From positions 3,272,001 through 3,336,000 of the forward strand of contig NZ_SOBN01000001.1 of assembly GCF_004365705.1 (NCBI RefSeq): 64,000 nt of DNA. Direction: 5' to 3'. Origin of the DNA: Streptomyces sp. 846.5. Its GTDB lineage: Bacteria; Actinomycetota; Actinomycetes; Streptomycetales; Streptomycetaceae. This document shows positions 50,401 through 58,523 of this stretch, piece by piece (the stretch's first letter is position 1; each line of letters opens with the position of its first letter). The notes under the pieces were generated by a model. It saw only the letters and a list, made by a program, of their open reading frames with translations. It did not search any database and was not told the origin of the DNA. Position numbers and translations under genes: made by a program.

Positions 50401-51243
50401 GTGAACGTCCTCGTCTTTGTCCTCACCGCCCTGCTGGTCTTCACCGCAGCCACCGCGACAGCCTGTCTGATCGCCCTGCGCGCGCTCACCCGGCGCTTCG
50501 ACTCGGCCGTACGCGAATCCGTCGCCGTCGCGCTCGCCGACGACCGGGAGCGGGAGATGGCGGAGGCGCGCTCGTTCTGGGCCGAACAGGAGGCGCGGAT
50601 GGCCGAGGACTCACTCGGCGACGGCGGCCCGCTCTTCGACAGCGAGAGCGTGGTCCTGCTGCCCGCACCGCGCGGCTATGTGGACGAGCAGGGCGAGATG
50701 GACCCGGAGTTCTCCGACGCGCTGCGCTCCGCACTGGAGGAGATGATCTCCGAGACCAGCAGCGGCTCGGCCGGCCACCCGGTCGCACCGGCCGGGGACC
50801 TCCCCGAGCGGACCGACCTCCCTGAGCGCACCGAGCGCACCGAGCGCCCGGCGCACCCCTCCCGCCCCGGATCTTTGAATCGGCACAGCGTGCCGCGGCC
50901 GACGCCCACCCCCGAGTGGACCGACCTGCGGCTGGACGAGCTGGTCGCGGTCGGCGTCACGCTGCGGGACGTTCGTCCCGGCCCGATGGGCACGCTGGAC
51001 GTCTACGTCTTCGAGGACGAGACCACGCTGTGCATCGCCCCCGGCGACCCCGCCGCCGGCGCCAGGCTCCGCAAGGCCGTCGACGCCGGCGCCCAGGTCC
51101 GGCTGCTCGGCAACTCCCGCCTCCCCGGCGGGCACGCGCTGACCTTCGCGCTGGGCGCCGAGGACGGCGAGAACGACGGTGCCGACGGTACCGACGGCGA
51201 GACCGTCTACATCCTCGCCGACCGGGTCGTCGCCAGCCTGTAG
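50401..51243 (+). CDS. membrane-anchored protein of unknown function with Glu/Arg repeat
   Basis: 280 residues: one N-terminal helix (VLVFVLTALLVFTAATATA), a charged coiled-coil-like stretch (SVAVALADDREREMAEARSFW), a low-complexity segment with repeated PERT units (LPERTDLPERTERTERP, about 135-155), and a C-terminal soluble domain of about 105 residues beginning EWTDLRLDELVAVGVTLRDV. I do not recognise it. The GTG start has AAGGGG upstream. The region before it (50211-50400) is unusually AT-rich with TCGCCG/CGGCGA and a TAAATT box, probably its promoter. The 3' end overlaps the next gene by 37 bases, tail to tail. Confidence 0.75.
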   Translation: MNVLVFVLTALLVFTAATATACLIALRALTRRFDSAVRESVAVALADDREREMAEARSFWAEQEARMAEDSLGDGGPLFDSESVVLLPAPRGYVDEQGEMDPEFSDALRSALEEMISETSSGSAGHPVAPAGDLPERTDLPERTERTERPAHPSRPGSLNRHSVPRPTPTPEWTDLRLDELVAVGVTLRDVRPGPMGTLDVYVFEDETTLCIAPGDPAAGARLRKAVDAGAQVRLLGNSRLPGGHALTFALGAEDGENDGADGTDGETVYILADRVVASL

Positions 51244-51545
51244 GCGTCCTCCACCTCGGCCAGCGCCTGCGCCAGCACCGCCTCCGCCTCCTCGCGGTTG
51301 GCGTCGCGCAGGGCCTCGGCCAGGTCATGCGCGGCCAGGGCGATCTGGTCGCCGACCGCGAAGATGCCCGCGTCCGGGAGTTCGGAGCGGGCCGGACCGC
51401 CGGCCACCGCCTCCTCCTGCCGGGCCAGCCGACGGGCCAGACTCAGTCCCTCCGGTGCCAGTCGGGTGAGGCTGCGCTGCGGCATCGAGCGGAAACGGTC
51501 CGCCAGCCGGTCAGCCGCGAAGAGGAGTGGGGTCGGATCGGACAT
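51207..51545 (-). CDS. helical protein of unknown function
   Basis: 112 residues, almost entirely helical and Ala/Arg/Glu-rich, with TPLLFAADRLADRFRSMPQR and EALRDANREEAEAVLAQALAEVEDA, which could form coiled coils. No family is recognised. A TACGCT -10-like box and GGAGG lie upstream of the ATG at 51545, though the ribosome site is 13 bases away. The 3' end overlaps the preceding opposite-strand gene. Confidence 0.6.
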   Translation of the reverse strand: MSDPTPLLFAADRLADRFRSMPQRSLTRLAPEGLSLARRLARQEEAVAGGPARSELPDAGIFAVGDQIALAAHDLAEALRDANREEAEAVLAQALAEVEDAYRLATTRSARM

Positions 51546-51663
51546 GGCGTCAGCGTATCCTCCGGCGAGTGTTGCCAAGGGGTCTGCCCTCGGGCAGAGT
51601 CGAAAGAGTCGGCCACACCCACACAGGGTCGACCCAGCACCGGCCCACCTCTGGAGGCGCCCA

Positions 51664-51897
51664 GTGTCCCTCATGTACTCCACGGAAACCCACCAGAACC
51701 TGCTCTCCCGCATTCCCGCCGTCACCGGCCGCCCGCTCGGCGACTGGCTCAAGGCGGTCGACGAGGGTCCCAGCCTGCTCCGCTGCGAGGAGAAGATCGC
51801 CTGGCTCCGCCGCGAGTACGGCATCTCCTACGGCTACGCCAAGGCCCTCGTGCACGAGTACGGTCTGCGCCGCGCCGCCGCGCGCATGTCAATGTAG
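51664..51897 (+). CDS. DUF4287-domain protein
   Basis: 77 residues, all helical: TETHQNLLSRIPAVTGRPLGDWL followed by EEKIAWLRREYGISYGYAKALVHEY. The second half matches the DUF4287 pattern of a helix-turn-helix-like bundle with unknown function. The GTG at 51664 has GGAGG six bases upstream; an ATG three codons later is the alternative. It ends just before the tRNA gene, which is on the other strand. Confidence 0.82.
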   Translation: MSLMYSTETHQNLLSRIPAVTGRPLGDWLKAVDEGPSLLRCEEKIAWLRREYGISYGYAKALVHEYGLRRAAARMSM

Positions 51898-51909
51898 CGA
51901 GGGGACGGG

Positions 51910-51991
51910 TGCCCGGAGCCGGATTTGAACCGGCACGGCCTGGCGGCCAGCGAGGTTTAAGCTCGCCGTGTCTGCGTTCCACCATCCGGGC
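51910..51991 (-). tRNA. bldA: tRNA-Leu(UAA), the bldA tRNA
   Basis: The minus strand reads GCCCGGATGGTGGAACGCAG at the 5' end, an anticodon arm GGCGAGCTTAAACCTCGC with anticodon UAA, a class II variable arm, the T arm GCCGGTTCAAATCCGGC and the acceptor end TCCGGGCA. CCA is not encoded. The sequence resembles known streptomycete bldA genes closely. It is the only tRNA that reads the rare TTA codon, so it acts as a developmental switch. A TAGGCT -10-like box (52006-52011 on the plus strand as AGCCTA) lies 15 bases upstream. Confidence 0.95.
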
Positions 51992-52005
51992 CCTTCCGCA
52001 CTCTG

Positions 52006-52011
52006 AGCCTA
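52006..52011 (-). promoter_or_regulatory. -10 box of the bldA promoter
   Basis: TAGGCT on the minus strand, 15 bases before the mature 5' end of the tRNA. I found no good -35 at standard spacing. Confidence 0.4.
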
Positions 52012-52230
52012 ACCGCAGCGGACCCCTCAGATGTGCACACCTGTGGGGAAGTTGTCTTATTTCACCGTTACTTGACGCATCGTCGGTGCAGCGCGACCGC
52101 TCTCGGCCCGCGGTTGACCCTCTCAGGGGTGCCCTCATACCTGGGGAGGAGAGCGGGCTGCATCCCCTACGTCGACAGGCAGTACCCGCAACCGTCCGGT
52201 CGGGCGACTACGCGGCGTGACCAGGCCGGG

Positions 52231-52253
52231 AGGATGGGTTCACACCCCATCCT
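52231..52253 (+). promoter_or_regulatory. leader hairpin before the MacB-type ABC genes
   Basis: Perfect eight-base stem AGGATGGG/CCCATCCT with a seven-base loop, 19 bases before the GTG start and close to its GGAG. It could control ribosome access or be an attenuator; nothing more is visible. Confidence 0.35.
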
Positions 52254-52272
52254 CTCTGACTGGAGTAGTCCT

Positions 52273-53028
52273 GTGACGACAACCCTGCTCACTGCCGCGG
52301 CCCGCGCCGTCGGCCTCAGCAAGGTCTACGGCGAGGGAGACACCCGCGTCACCGCTCTGGACCAGGTCTCCGTCGAGTTCGGACGGGGTCAGTTCACCGC
52401 CATCATGGGTCCCTCGGGCTCCGGCAAGTCCACGCTGATGCACTGCATGGCCGGCCTGGACTCGGTCAGCTCCGGCTCCGCCACCATCGGCGACACCGAG
52501 CTCGGCGGGCTGAAGGACAAGCAGCTCACCAAGCTCCGCCGGGACCAGATCGGCTTCGTCTTCCAGGCCTTCAACCTGCTGCCGACGCTGACCGCGCTGG
52601 AGAACATCACCCTGCCGATGGACATAGCCGGGCGCAAGCCCGACCAGGCCTGGCTGGACCAGGTGGTGGCCGCCGTCGGCCTGGCCGACCGGCTCGGGCA
52701 CCGCCCCTCCCAGCTGTCCGGCGGACAGCAGCAACGGGTGGCCTGCGCCCGCGCCCTGGCCTCCCGGCCGGAGATCATCTTCGCCGACGAGCCCACCGGC
52801 AACCTGGACTCCCGCTCCGGCGCGGAGATCCTCGGCTTCCTCCGCAACTCGGTGCGCGAGCTCGGCCAGACCGTGGTGATGGTCACCCACGACCCGGTCG
52901 CCGCCTCCTACGCGGACCGGGTGGTCTTCCTCGCCGACGGCAGGATCGTCGACGAGATGGACGGCCCCACCGCCGACAGCGTCCTGGACCGCATGCGTCG
53001 TTTTGACGCCAAGGGCCGCACCAGCTGA
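52273..53028 (+). CDS. MacB/LolD-type ABC ATPase
   Basis: ATPase of 251 residues. Walker A GPSGSGKST, Q-loop GFVFQAFNLLPTLTALEN, signature LSGGQQQRVACARAL, Walker B IIFADEPTGNLDS and His switch MVTHDP. This is the MacB/FtsE/LolD group that works by mechanotransmission with FtsX-type permeases rather than by classical transport. GTG start with GGAG seven bases upstream. The permease gene follows after 16 bases. Possible roles include resistance to peptides or lipid handling; no sensor kinase is adjacent. Confidence 0.94.
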   Translation: MTTTLLTAAARAVGLSKVYGEGDTRVTALDQVSVEFGRGQFTAIMGPSGSGKSTLMHCMAGLDSVSSGSATIGDTELGGLKDKQLTKLRRDQIGFVFQAFNLLPTLTALENITLPMDIAGRKPDQAWLDQVVAAVGLADRLGHRPSQLSGGQQQRVACARALASRPEIIFADEPTGNLDSRSGAEILGFLRNSVRELGQTVVMVTHDPVAASYADRVVFLADGRIVDEMDGPTADSVLDRMRRFDAKGRTS

Positions 53029-53044
53029 GAGGGGGTCAGGCGTT

Positions 53045-55597
53045 ATGTACCGCACCGCACTGCGCAATGTGCTGGCCCACAAGGGCCGGCTGCTGATGAC
53101 CATGCTGGCCGTGCTGCTGGGCACCGCCTTCGTGGCCGGAACCATGGTCTTCTCCGACTCGGTCGGGCAGGCCTTCAAGGACAGCCAGTCCTCCAGCTAC
53201 GACAACATCTCGGTCCAGGTCCACAACGACGCCGCCGGGACCGACATCAAGGCCTCGGACAACAACAGCTCGGCGCTGCCGCTCACCGAGGACACCGTGC
53301 GGAAAATCGCCGCGCTGCCGGGGACGCAGTCGGCGCGTGGCACGGTGACCGGCTTCGCCGGCCTGTCCGACCCGCAGGGCAACCTGATCGGCCAGCGCGG
53401 CGACACCCAGGGCTCCAACTGGGTCGCCGGCGCCGGCGGCAAGGACAGCACCTACCCGATCACGGAGGGCGCCGGGCCGGTGAACTCCCGTCAGATCGCC
53501 GTCGACCAGCGGACCGCGGCGAAGAACGGCTTCAAGGTCGGCGACACGGTCCGGCTCGCCGTCAACGGCCCGGTCATGCAGATGACCGTCACCGGGATCT
53601 TCACCACGGTCGACCCGCAGGTGAAGGCCGGCGGCTCGCTGGTGCTGTTCGACACCGCCACCGCGCAGCGGCTCTACCTCAAGCCGGGCCAGTTCACCAG
53701 CATCCAGGCCGTCGCCAAGCCCGGCACCAGCGAGGACCAACTGCTGGCCGAGGTCAGACCGGTGCTGCCGCACAGCGACAGCATCAGCGCCAAGACCGGG
53801 GCGCAGCTCAGCGCCGACTCCTCCGCCGCGGTGCAGGCGGCCACCTCGGGGATGCGCACCGCGCTGCTGGCCTTCGCCGGGATCGCGCTGTTCGTCGGGA
53901 TCTTCCTGATCTCCAACACCTTCACCATGCTGATCGCCCAGCGCACCCGCGAGTTGGCGCTGATGCGCGCCATCGGGGCGAGCCGCCGCCAGATCACCAA
54001 CTCGGTGCTGCTGGAGGCCCTGTTCGTGGGCGTCTTCGCCTCGCTGGGCGGGCTGCTGGCCGGAATCGGGATCGGCGCCGCACTCAAGGCGTTCCTCGGG
54101 TCCGGCGGGAACCTGCCCTCCGGCGGCCTGGTGGTCTCCCCGATCACCGTCGTGGCCACGGTGCTCACCGGGGTCGTGGTCACCGTGGTGGCCGCGCTGC
54201 TGCCCAGCATCCGCGCCTCCCGGGTCGCCCCGGTCGCCGCGATGCGCAGCAACGACCAGCCGCCGACCCAGAAGTCGCTGGTGGTCCGCAACTCCATCGG
54301 CGCCGCCTTCTTCGGCACCGGTCTGGCCGCCGTGCTCTACGGCGCACACCTGGGCGGCTCCTCCGGGCGGCTGCCGGTGGGCGCGGGCGCCGGACTGATC
54401 CTGATCGGCGCGTTCGTGCTGACCCCGCTGCTGTCCCGTCCGCTGATCGCCCTGGTCGGGCCGCTGTTCGCGCGGCTCTACGGGGTCTCCGGAAAGCTGG
54501 CCAAGCAGAACGCGCTGCGCAACCCGCGGCGCACCGCGGCCACGGCGTCCGCGCTCACCATCGGGCTGACCCTGATCAGCGCGCTGACGGTGATCGGCGC
54601 TTCGGTGACCGAGGCGGTCACCAAGCAGGTCACCTCCGGCATGAAGGCCGACTACGCGATCAGCGTGATGCTGGGCGAGCCCGTCTCGCCCAGCCTGCTG
54701 CCGGCCATCAAGGGCACCGCGGGCGTCAGCGCCACCAGCGTCATCGACTCCCAGTACGTCACGGCCGACGGCCGGGACCTGTCGGTGAGCGGCTTCGACA
54801 CCGCCGGCTTCGGCCGACTGGTCGACCCGACCATGCTGGACGGGACGGCCGACTCGATCCGCGGGGGCGCGTTGCTGGTGTCCAAGTCCACTGCGGCCTC
54901 GCACCACTGGACCGTGGGCGACAGCGCCCGGTTCAGCTACCCCGACGGCAGCACGGGCACGGTCCGGATCGGCGGGATCTACCAGAACAACGACCTGTTC
55001 GGCTCGGTGATGATGAGTGAGGCGGTGCTCGCCCCGCACACCACCGCGCCCTACTACAGCGATGTGCTGGTGGCGGGCGCGAGCGGGGCCACCCCGGCGC
55101 TGGAGCAGGCGCTGAAGGACTCCACCGGGCGCAACCCGCTGGTCAAGGTGCAGTCGCAGTCGCAGATGGTGAAGGAGTTCAGCTCGCAGATCAGTCTGCT
55201 GCTGAACGTGATGTACGGGCTGCTGGGCATGGCCGTGCTGATCGCGGTCCTGGGGGTGGTCAACACCCTGGCGATGTCGGTCTTCGAGCGCAGGCGCGAG
55301 ATCGGGATGCTGCGGGCGATCGGCCTGGACCGGCGCGGGATCAAGCGGATGGTCCGGCTGGAGTCGGTGGTGATCGCGGCCTTCGGCGCGGTACTGGGCG
55401 TGGCCATCGGCGGCTTCCTCGCCTGGGCGGCGGTGCAGCTGCTGAAGTCCTCCCTGGCCGGGCTCACCACGACGTTCCCACTGGGCCAGCTCACCGCCTA
55501 CGTCCTGGCGGCAGCCCTGGTCGGGCTGGCAGCCGCACTGTGGCCGGCCCGCAGAGCGGCCAGGATGGACATCCTGGCCTCCATCAAGACCGACTGA
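53045..55597 (+). CDS. FtsX/MacB-type ABC permease with two transmembrane modules
   Basis: 850-residue membrane protein with an N-terminal helix (about 18-40), an extracytoplasmic MacB-PCD-like domain (about 45-260), three helices (about 270-400), a second single helix (about 445-465), another extracytoplasmic domain, and three C-terminal helices from about 720. ARELALMRAIGASRRQI and RREIGMLRAIGLDRRGIKRM are the paired FtsX loops that receive the ATPase movement. GAGAGGGGG lies upstream of the ATG. A duplicated terminator element follows. Confidence 0.94.
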   Translation: MYRTALRNVLAHKGRLLMTMLAVLLGTAFVAGTMVFSDSVGQAFKDSQSSSYDNISVQVHNDAAGTDIKASDNNSSALPLTEDTVRKIAALPGTQSARGTVTGFAGLSDPQGNLIGQRGDTQGSNWVAGAGGKDSTYPITEGAGPVNSRQIAVDQRTAAKNGFKVGDTVRLAVNGPVMQMTVTGIFTTVDPQVKAGGSLVLFDTATAQRLYLKPGQFTSIQAVAKPGTSEDQLLAEVRPVLPHSDSISAKTGAQLSADSSAAVQAATSGMRTALLAFAGIALFVGIFLISNTFTMLIAQRTRELALMRAIGASRRQITNSVLLEALFVGVFASLGGLLAGIGIGAALKAFLGSGGNLPSGGLVVSPITVVATVLTGVVVTVVAALLPSIRASRVAPVAAMRSNDQPPTQKSLVVRNSIGAAFFGTGLAAVLYGAHLGGSSGRLPVGAGAGLILIGAFVLTPLLSRPLIALVGPLFARLYGVSGKLAKQNALRNPRRTAATASALTIGLTLISALTVIGASVTEAVTKQVTSGMKADYAISVMLGEPVSPSLLPAIKGTAGVSATSVIDSQYVTADGRDLSVSGFDTAGFGRLVDPTMLDGTADSIRGGALLVSKSTAASHHWTVGDSARFSYPDGSTGTVRIGGIYQNNDLFGSVMMSEAVLAPHTTAPYYSDVLVAGASGATPALEQALKDSTGRNPLVKVQSQSQMVKEFSSQISLLLNVMYGLLGMAVLIAVLGVVNTLAMSVFERRREIGMLRAIGLDRRGIKRMVRLESVVIAAFGAVLGVAIGGFLAWAAVQLLKSSLAGLTTTFPLGQLTAYVLAAALVGLAAALWPARRAARMDILASIKTD

Positions 55598-55630
55598 CGC
55601 CCCGCGACTGACGGTTCGTCCCGAACGCGC

Positions 55631-55695
55631 CAGTGCCCCGGTCCCTCCACTGAGGAGGAGCCGGGGCACTTACTTGCGGCAGCGGTGCCGGTCAT
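55631..55695. repeat. terminator-like repeat, unit 1
   Basis: 65-base unit: stem AGTGCCCCGG/CCGGGGCACT with an inner CCTCC/GGAGG pair, followed by the conserved TACTTGCGGCAGCGGTGCCGG. It matches unit 2 at 57 of 65 positions, by my count. Between the convergent FtsX and ndh genes. Confidence 0.75.
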
Positions 55696-55700
55696 ACTGC

Positions 55701-55734
55701 GATCCCCCGGGGCGCGACGCCCCGTACCCCTGCG
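55701..55734. repeat. short GC-rich hairpin repeat, copy 1
   Basis: 34 bases with the hairpin CGGGGCGCGACGCCCCG and the tail ACCCCTGCG. It matches the element at 61212-61245 in 29 of 34 positions. Confidence 0.6.
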
Positions 55735-55773
55735 CAAAGCCGCGACGGTGACCGCAGGAGCCCTCGCAAACGC

Positions 55774-55838
55774 CAGTGCCCCGACCCCTCCACGGCGGAG
55801 GGTTCGGGGCACTTACTTGCGGCAGCGGTGCCGGTTAT
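55774..55838. repeat. terminator-like repeat, unit 2
   Basis: Second 65-base unit. Stem AGTGCCCCGA/TCGGGGCACT with inner CCCTCC/GGAGGG. A G-C pair of unit 1 is replaced by A-T here with both strands changed, so the stem is preserved. The same TACTTGCGGCAGCGGTGCCGG tail follows. Confidence 0.75.
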
Positions 55839-55896
55839 GAGCACCACGGGTGTGGTCCGGCGACGCTGCCGGGCAGGAGGGCGTGCGGTGGAACGA

Positions 55897-57270
55897 TCAG
55901 GCGGGGACCTTCTCGGACTTCGCGGCCTCGGCCGCGACCGCGGGCTTCGGCTTCGGAGCGGGCGAGGCCGCCTCGATGAACACCTCGCGCGGCGTCTCCA
56001 TCTCCACCAGGGAGACGGTCTCGCGCTTGAGGAACATGGCCAGGGTCCAGTCGGCGAACACCCGGACCTTGCGGTTCATGGTCGGGACCCGGCTGCCGTG
56101 GTACAGGCGGTGGAACCACCAGGCCGGACGGCCCTTCAGCTTGTACTTGCCGAAGAGGATCGCCACACCCTTGTGGAGGCCCAGGCCGGCAACCGCGCCG
56201 AGGTTCTTGTGCTTGTACTCCTTCTGCGGGAAGCCCCGCATCCCGGAGACCACGTTGTCGCCGAGCACGATGGCCTGGCGGACCGCGTGCTGCGCGTTCG
56301 GCGGGCACCAGGCGCCCTCGCCGACGGCGAGGTCCGGCACCTGGGCGTTGTCGCCGGCGGCCCAGACGTTGTCGAAGCCCTGGACCTGGAGGGTCGGGGC
56401 GGTGTCGACGTGGCCGCGCGGGCCCAGCGGCAGGCCGAAGTTGGCGAGCACCGGGTTGGGCTTGACGCCGGCCGTCCACACGATGGTGGAGGCGTCGACC
56501 TCGATGCCGTTCTTCAGCACCACGTGCTTGTCGACGCAGGAGTCCATCGAGGTCTCGATGTAGATCTCGATCCCCCGCTCCTCCAGCTTCTCCTTGGTCC
56601 ACAGACCGAGGTCCGGACCCATCTCGGGGAGAATGCGGTTGGCCGCCTCGACCACGATGAAGCGCATGTCCTCGCGCTTCACGTTGCGGTAGTTCTTGGC
56701 CGCGTCGCGGACCATGTCCTCCAGCTCGGCCACGGTCTCGATGCCCGCGAAGCCGCCGCCGATGACCACGAAGGTCAGCGCCTGCTTGCGGATCGCCTCG
56801 TCCGTGGTGGACTCGGCCTTGTCCAGCTGGCCGATCACGTGGTTGCGGAGGCTGATGGCCTCCTCGACCGACTTGATGCCGATGCCGTTCTCGGCCAGGC
56901 CGGGGATCGGGAAGGTGCGGGAGACCGAGCCCAGCGCGACGACGAGGTACTCGAACGGCAGCTCGTACGAGTCGCCCGCGGCCGGGGAGATGGTCGCGAT
57001 CTTGCGCTCCTGGTCCACCGCGGTCACATGACCGGTGAGGACCTCCGCACCCTTGAGGGTGCTGCGCAGCGGCGCGACGAGGTTGCGAGGCGCGACGTTG
57101 CCGGCCGCCGCCTCGGGAAGGAAGGGCAGGTACGTCATGTAGGACCGCGGGTCGACGACCGTGACGGTCGCTTCTCCGTAGCGCATCTTCTTGAGGATGC
57201 GCATCGCGGCATACATGCCGACGTATCCACCGCCGACGATGAGAATGCGAGGACGCTCCGTGGTGCTCAT
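55897..57270 (-). CDS. ndh: type II NADH dehydrogenase (NDH-2)
   Basis: Single-subunit, non-pumping NADH:quinone oxidoreductase of 457 residues on the inner membrane face. FAD loop ILIVGGGYVGMYAA, NADH loop FVVIGGGFAGIETVAELED, and the second FAD-contact region VWAAGDNAQVPD are clear. The C-terminal helices GRPAWWFHRLYHGSRVP and WTLAMFLKRETVSL form the membrane anchor; the last 35 residues are Ala/Pro/Lys-rich. No ribosome site is seen before the ATG, and a TACTTT box lies five bases upstream. A Rex-like site lies about 295 bases upstream. Confidence 0.94.
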   Translation of the reverse strand: MSTTERPRILIVGGGYVGMYAAMRILKKMRYGEATVTVVDPRSYMTYLPFLPEAAAGNVAPRNLVAPLRSTLKGAEVLTGHVTAVDQERKIATISPAAGDSYELPFEYLVVALGSVSRTFPIPGLAENGIGIKSVEEAISLRNHVIGQLDKAESTTDEAIRKQALTFVVIGGGFAGIETVAELEDMVRDAAKNYRNVKREDMRFIVVEAANRILPEMGPDLGLWTKEKLEERGIEIYIETSMDSCVDKHVVLKNGIEVDASTIVWTAGVKPNPVLANFGLPLGPRGHVDTAPTLQVQGFDNVWAAGDNAQVPDLAVGEGAWCPPNAQHAVRQAIVLGDNVVSGMRGFPQKEYKHKNLGAVAGLGLHKGVAILFGKYKLKGRPAWWFHRLYHGSRVPTMNRKVRVFADWTLAMFLKRETVSLVEMETPREVFIEAASPAPKPKPAVAAEAAKSEKVPA

Positions 57271-57575
57271 ATCCGAAAGTATCCAGCACCCTTCGGAGCA
57301 CCCTGTGTGGCCCTCCTCACAGGCCCCTGGACAGCACCTGCTACACTACGCGGCCCACGTCTCCCCCTGGACCCCGTGCGTCAGCCCCGCAGCCGGGGTG
57401 CGGGGCATTGCCGCAGCTCGTCGCCCTGATTGCGATTATGCGTGCGATTCGGGCCGCTGGCCTTGGATGCCCGTACCGACAGCCGCCAGGGGCCTTGGGT
57501 CCACCTGTGGTCTCGCAATTCGGACGAACCGGCCTTTTGGGTGGCCCCAATGCCGGGAACTCCATGTGAAGAAAT
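57271..57575. other. 305-base gene-free region between ndh and ppx
   Basis: No coding region is supported here. It holds the ndh promoter region (TACTTT box beside the ATG), a direct repeat AGCACCCT (57285-57292, 57297-57304) and, at the far end, the Rex-like site. Two short forward reading frames lack starts with ribosome sites or family likeness. Confidence 0.5.
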
Positions 57576-57580
57576 TCACG
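57565..57580. promoter_or_regulatory. Rex-like site upstream of ndh
   Basis: TGTGAAGAAATTCACG matches the Rex arms TGTGAA-N4-TTCACA in 11 of 12 bases. Rex is the NADH/NAD+ sensor and ndh is a reported target in streptomycetes. The site overlaps the ppx stop codon and is about 295 bases from the ndh start, which is far. Confidence 0.4.
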
Positions 57581-58523
57581 AAGTTTCTGGAGCGCCCTCG
57601 CGAGCCGTGTCCCGGGCCGCGCTCCAGGCGATGCCATCGAGGATGTCGTGCTCGCTGACGACCAGCTCAGAAGCCCCGCAGCGCTCCATGACGGCGAGCA
57701 GAACAAGGGCCCCCGCGGCGATGACGTCGACGCGTCCGGGGTGCATCACCGGGATGGCGGCGCGCTCCTCCGCGGTGGACGACAGCAGCATCGCGGTGAC
57801 CTCGTGGACCTTGGCCAGCGGGATGCGCGAGTGGTGGATCGCGGTGGAGTCGTAGGCCGGCAGGCCGAGCGCGATCCCGGCCACGGTGGTGACCGTCCCG
57901 GCCAGGCCGACCAGGGTCGCCGCGGAGGTCAGCGGGACGGTGGCGGCGGCCAGGTCCAGCGCGGTCTTGATGTCGGCCCGCATGGCGATGGTGTCGCTGC
58001 CATGACGTTCCGTCATCCGGACGCAGCCGATGTCGACCGAGCGGGCGGCCTCGACCCGGTCGCTGCCCAGCACGAACTCGGTGGAGCCGCCGCCCAGGTC
58101 GAACACCAGGTACGGAGGCGTCAGGCCGTCCTCCTGCTTGAGCTCCCGGGTCGCGCCGGTGAAGGAGAGCTCGGCCTCCTCGTCGCCGCTGATCACCTCC
58201 GGGTCGACGCCCAGGCTCGCGCGGACGCCGCTGACGAACTCGTCGCGGTTCTCGGCGTCGCGGGATGCGCTGGTCGCCACGAAGCGCAGGCGCTCCGCAC
58301 CCAGCCCGGCGATGACCGCCGCGTACTCACGGCAGGCGGCGAAGGTGCGCTCCAGCGCCTCGGGCGCGAGCCGCCCGGTACGGTCCACGCCCTGCCCCAG
58401 CCGGACGATGGTCATCCGCCGGTCCAGGTCGTGCAGCTCGCCGGTCTCCGGGTCGAGGTCGGCGACCAGCAGCCGGATGGAGTTGGTGCCGCAGTCGATC
58501 GCGGCAACGCGCTGCAGACTCAT
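57576..58523 (-). CDS. Ppx/GppA-family phosphatase
   Basis: Exopolyphosphatase/guanosine pentaphosphatase-family enzyme of 315 residues, acting on polyphosphate or (p)ppGpp. ASKHA-fold phosphate loops: AAIDCGTNSIRLLVAD, FVATSASRDAENRDEF, and VFDLGGGSTEFVLG, then VGLAGTVTTVAGIALGL. It is the short, single-domain class. The ATG overlaps the DUF501 stop by four bases (ATGA), so they are co-translated. A Rex-like sequence overlaps the last codons. Confidence 0.9.
   Translation of the reverse strand: MSLQRVAAIDCGTNSIRLLVADLDPETGELHDLDRRMTIVRLGQGVDRTGRLAPEALERTFAACREYAAVIAGLGAERLRFVATSASRDAENRDEFVSGVRASLGVDPEVISGDEEAELSFTGATRELKQEDGLTPPYLVFDLGGGSTEFVLGSDRVEAARSVDIGCVRMTERHGSDTIAMRADIKTALDLAAATVPLTSAATLVGLAGTVTTVAGIALGLPAYDSTAIHHSRIPLAKVHEVTAMLLSSTAEERAAIPVMHPGRVDVIAAGALVLLAVMERCGASELVVSEHDILDGIAWSAARDTAREGAPETS

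Noticed and set aside
50761-50870. Possible CRISPR-like or tandem repeat in the PERT-rich segment
   Set aside because: The repeats are irregular four-residue protein repeats without spacers.
53036-55669. Long open frame of 877 codons on the minus strand
   Set aside because: It is the antisense of the FtsX-type permease. The composition (Arg, Gly, Gln, His-rich, no domains) is typical of shadow frames in GC-rich DNA.
57430-57855. Forward open frame over the ndh-ppx gap
   Set aside because: No ribosome site or family likeness, and it runs into the antisense of the ppx gene.
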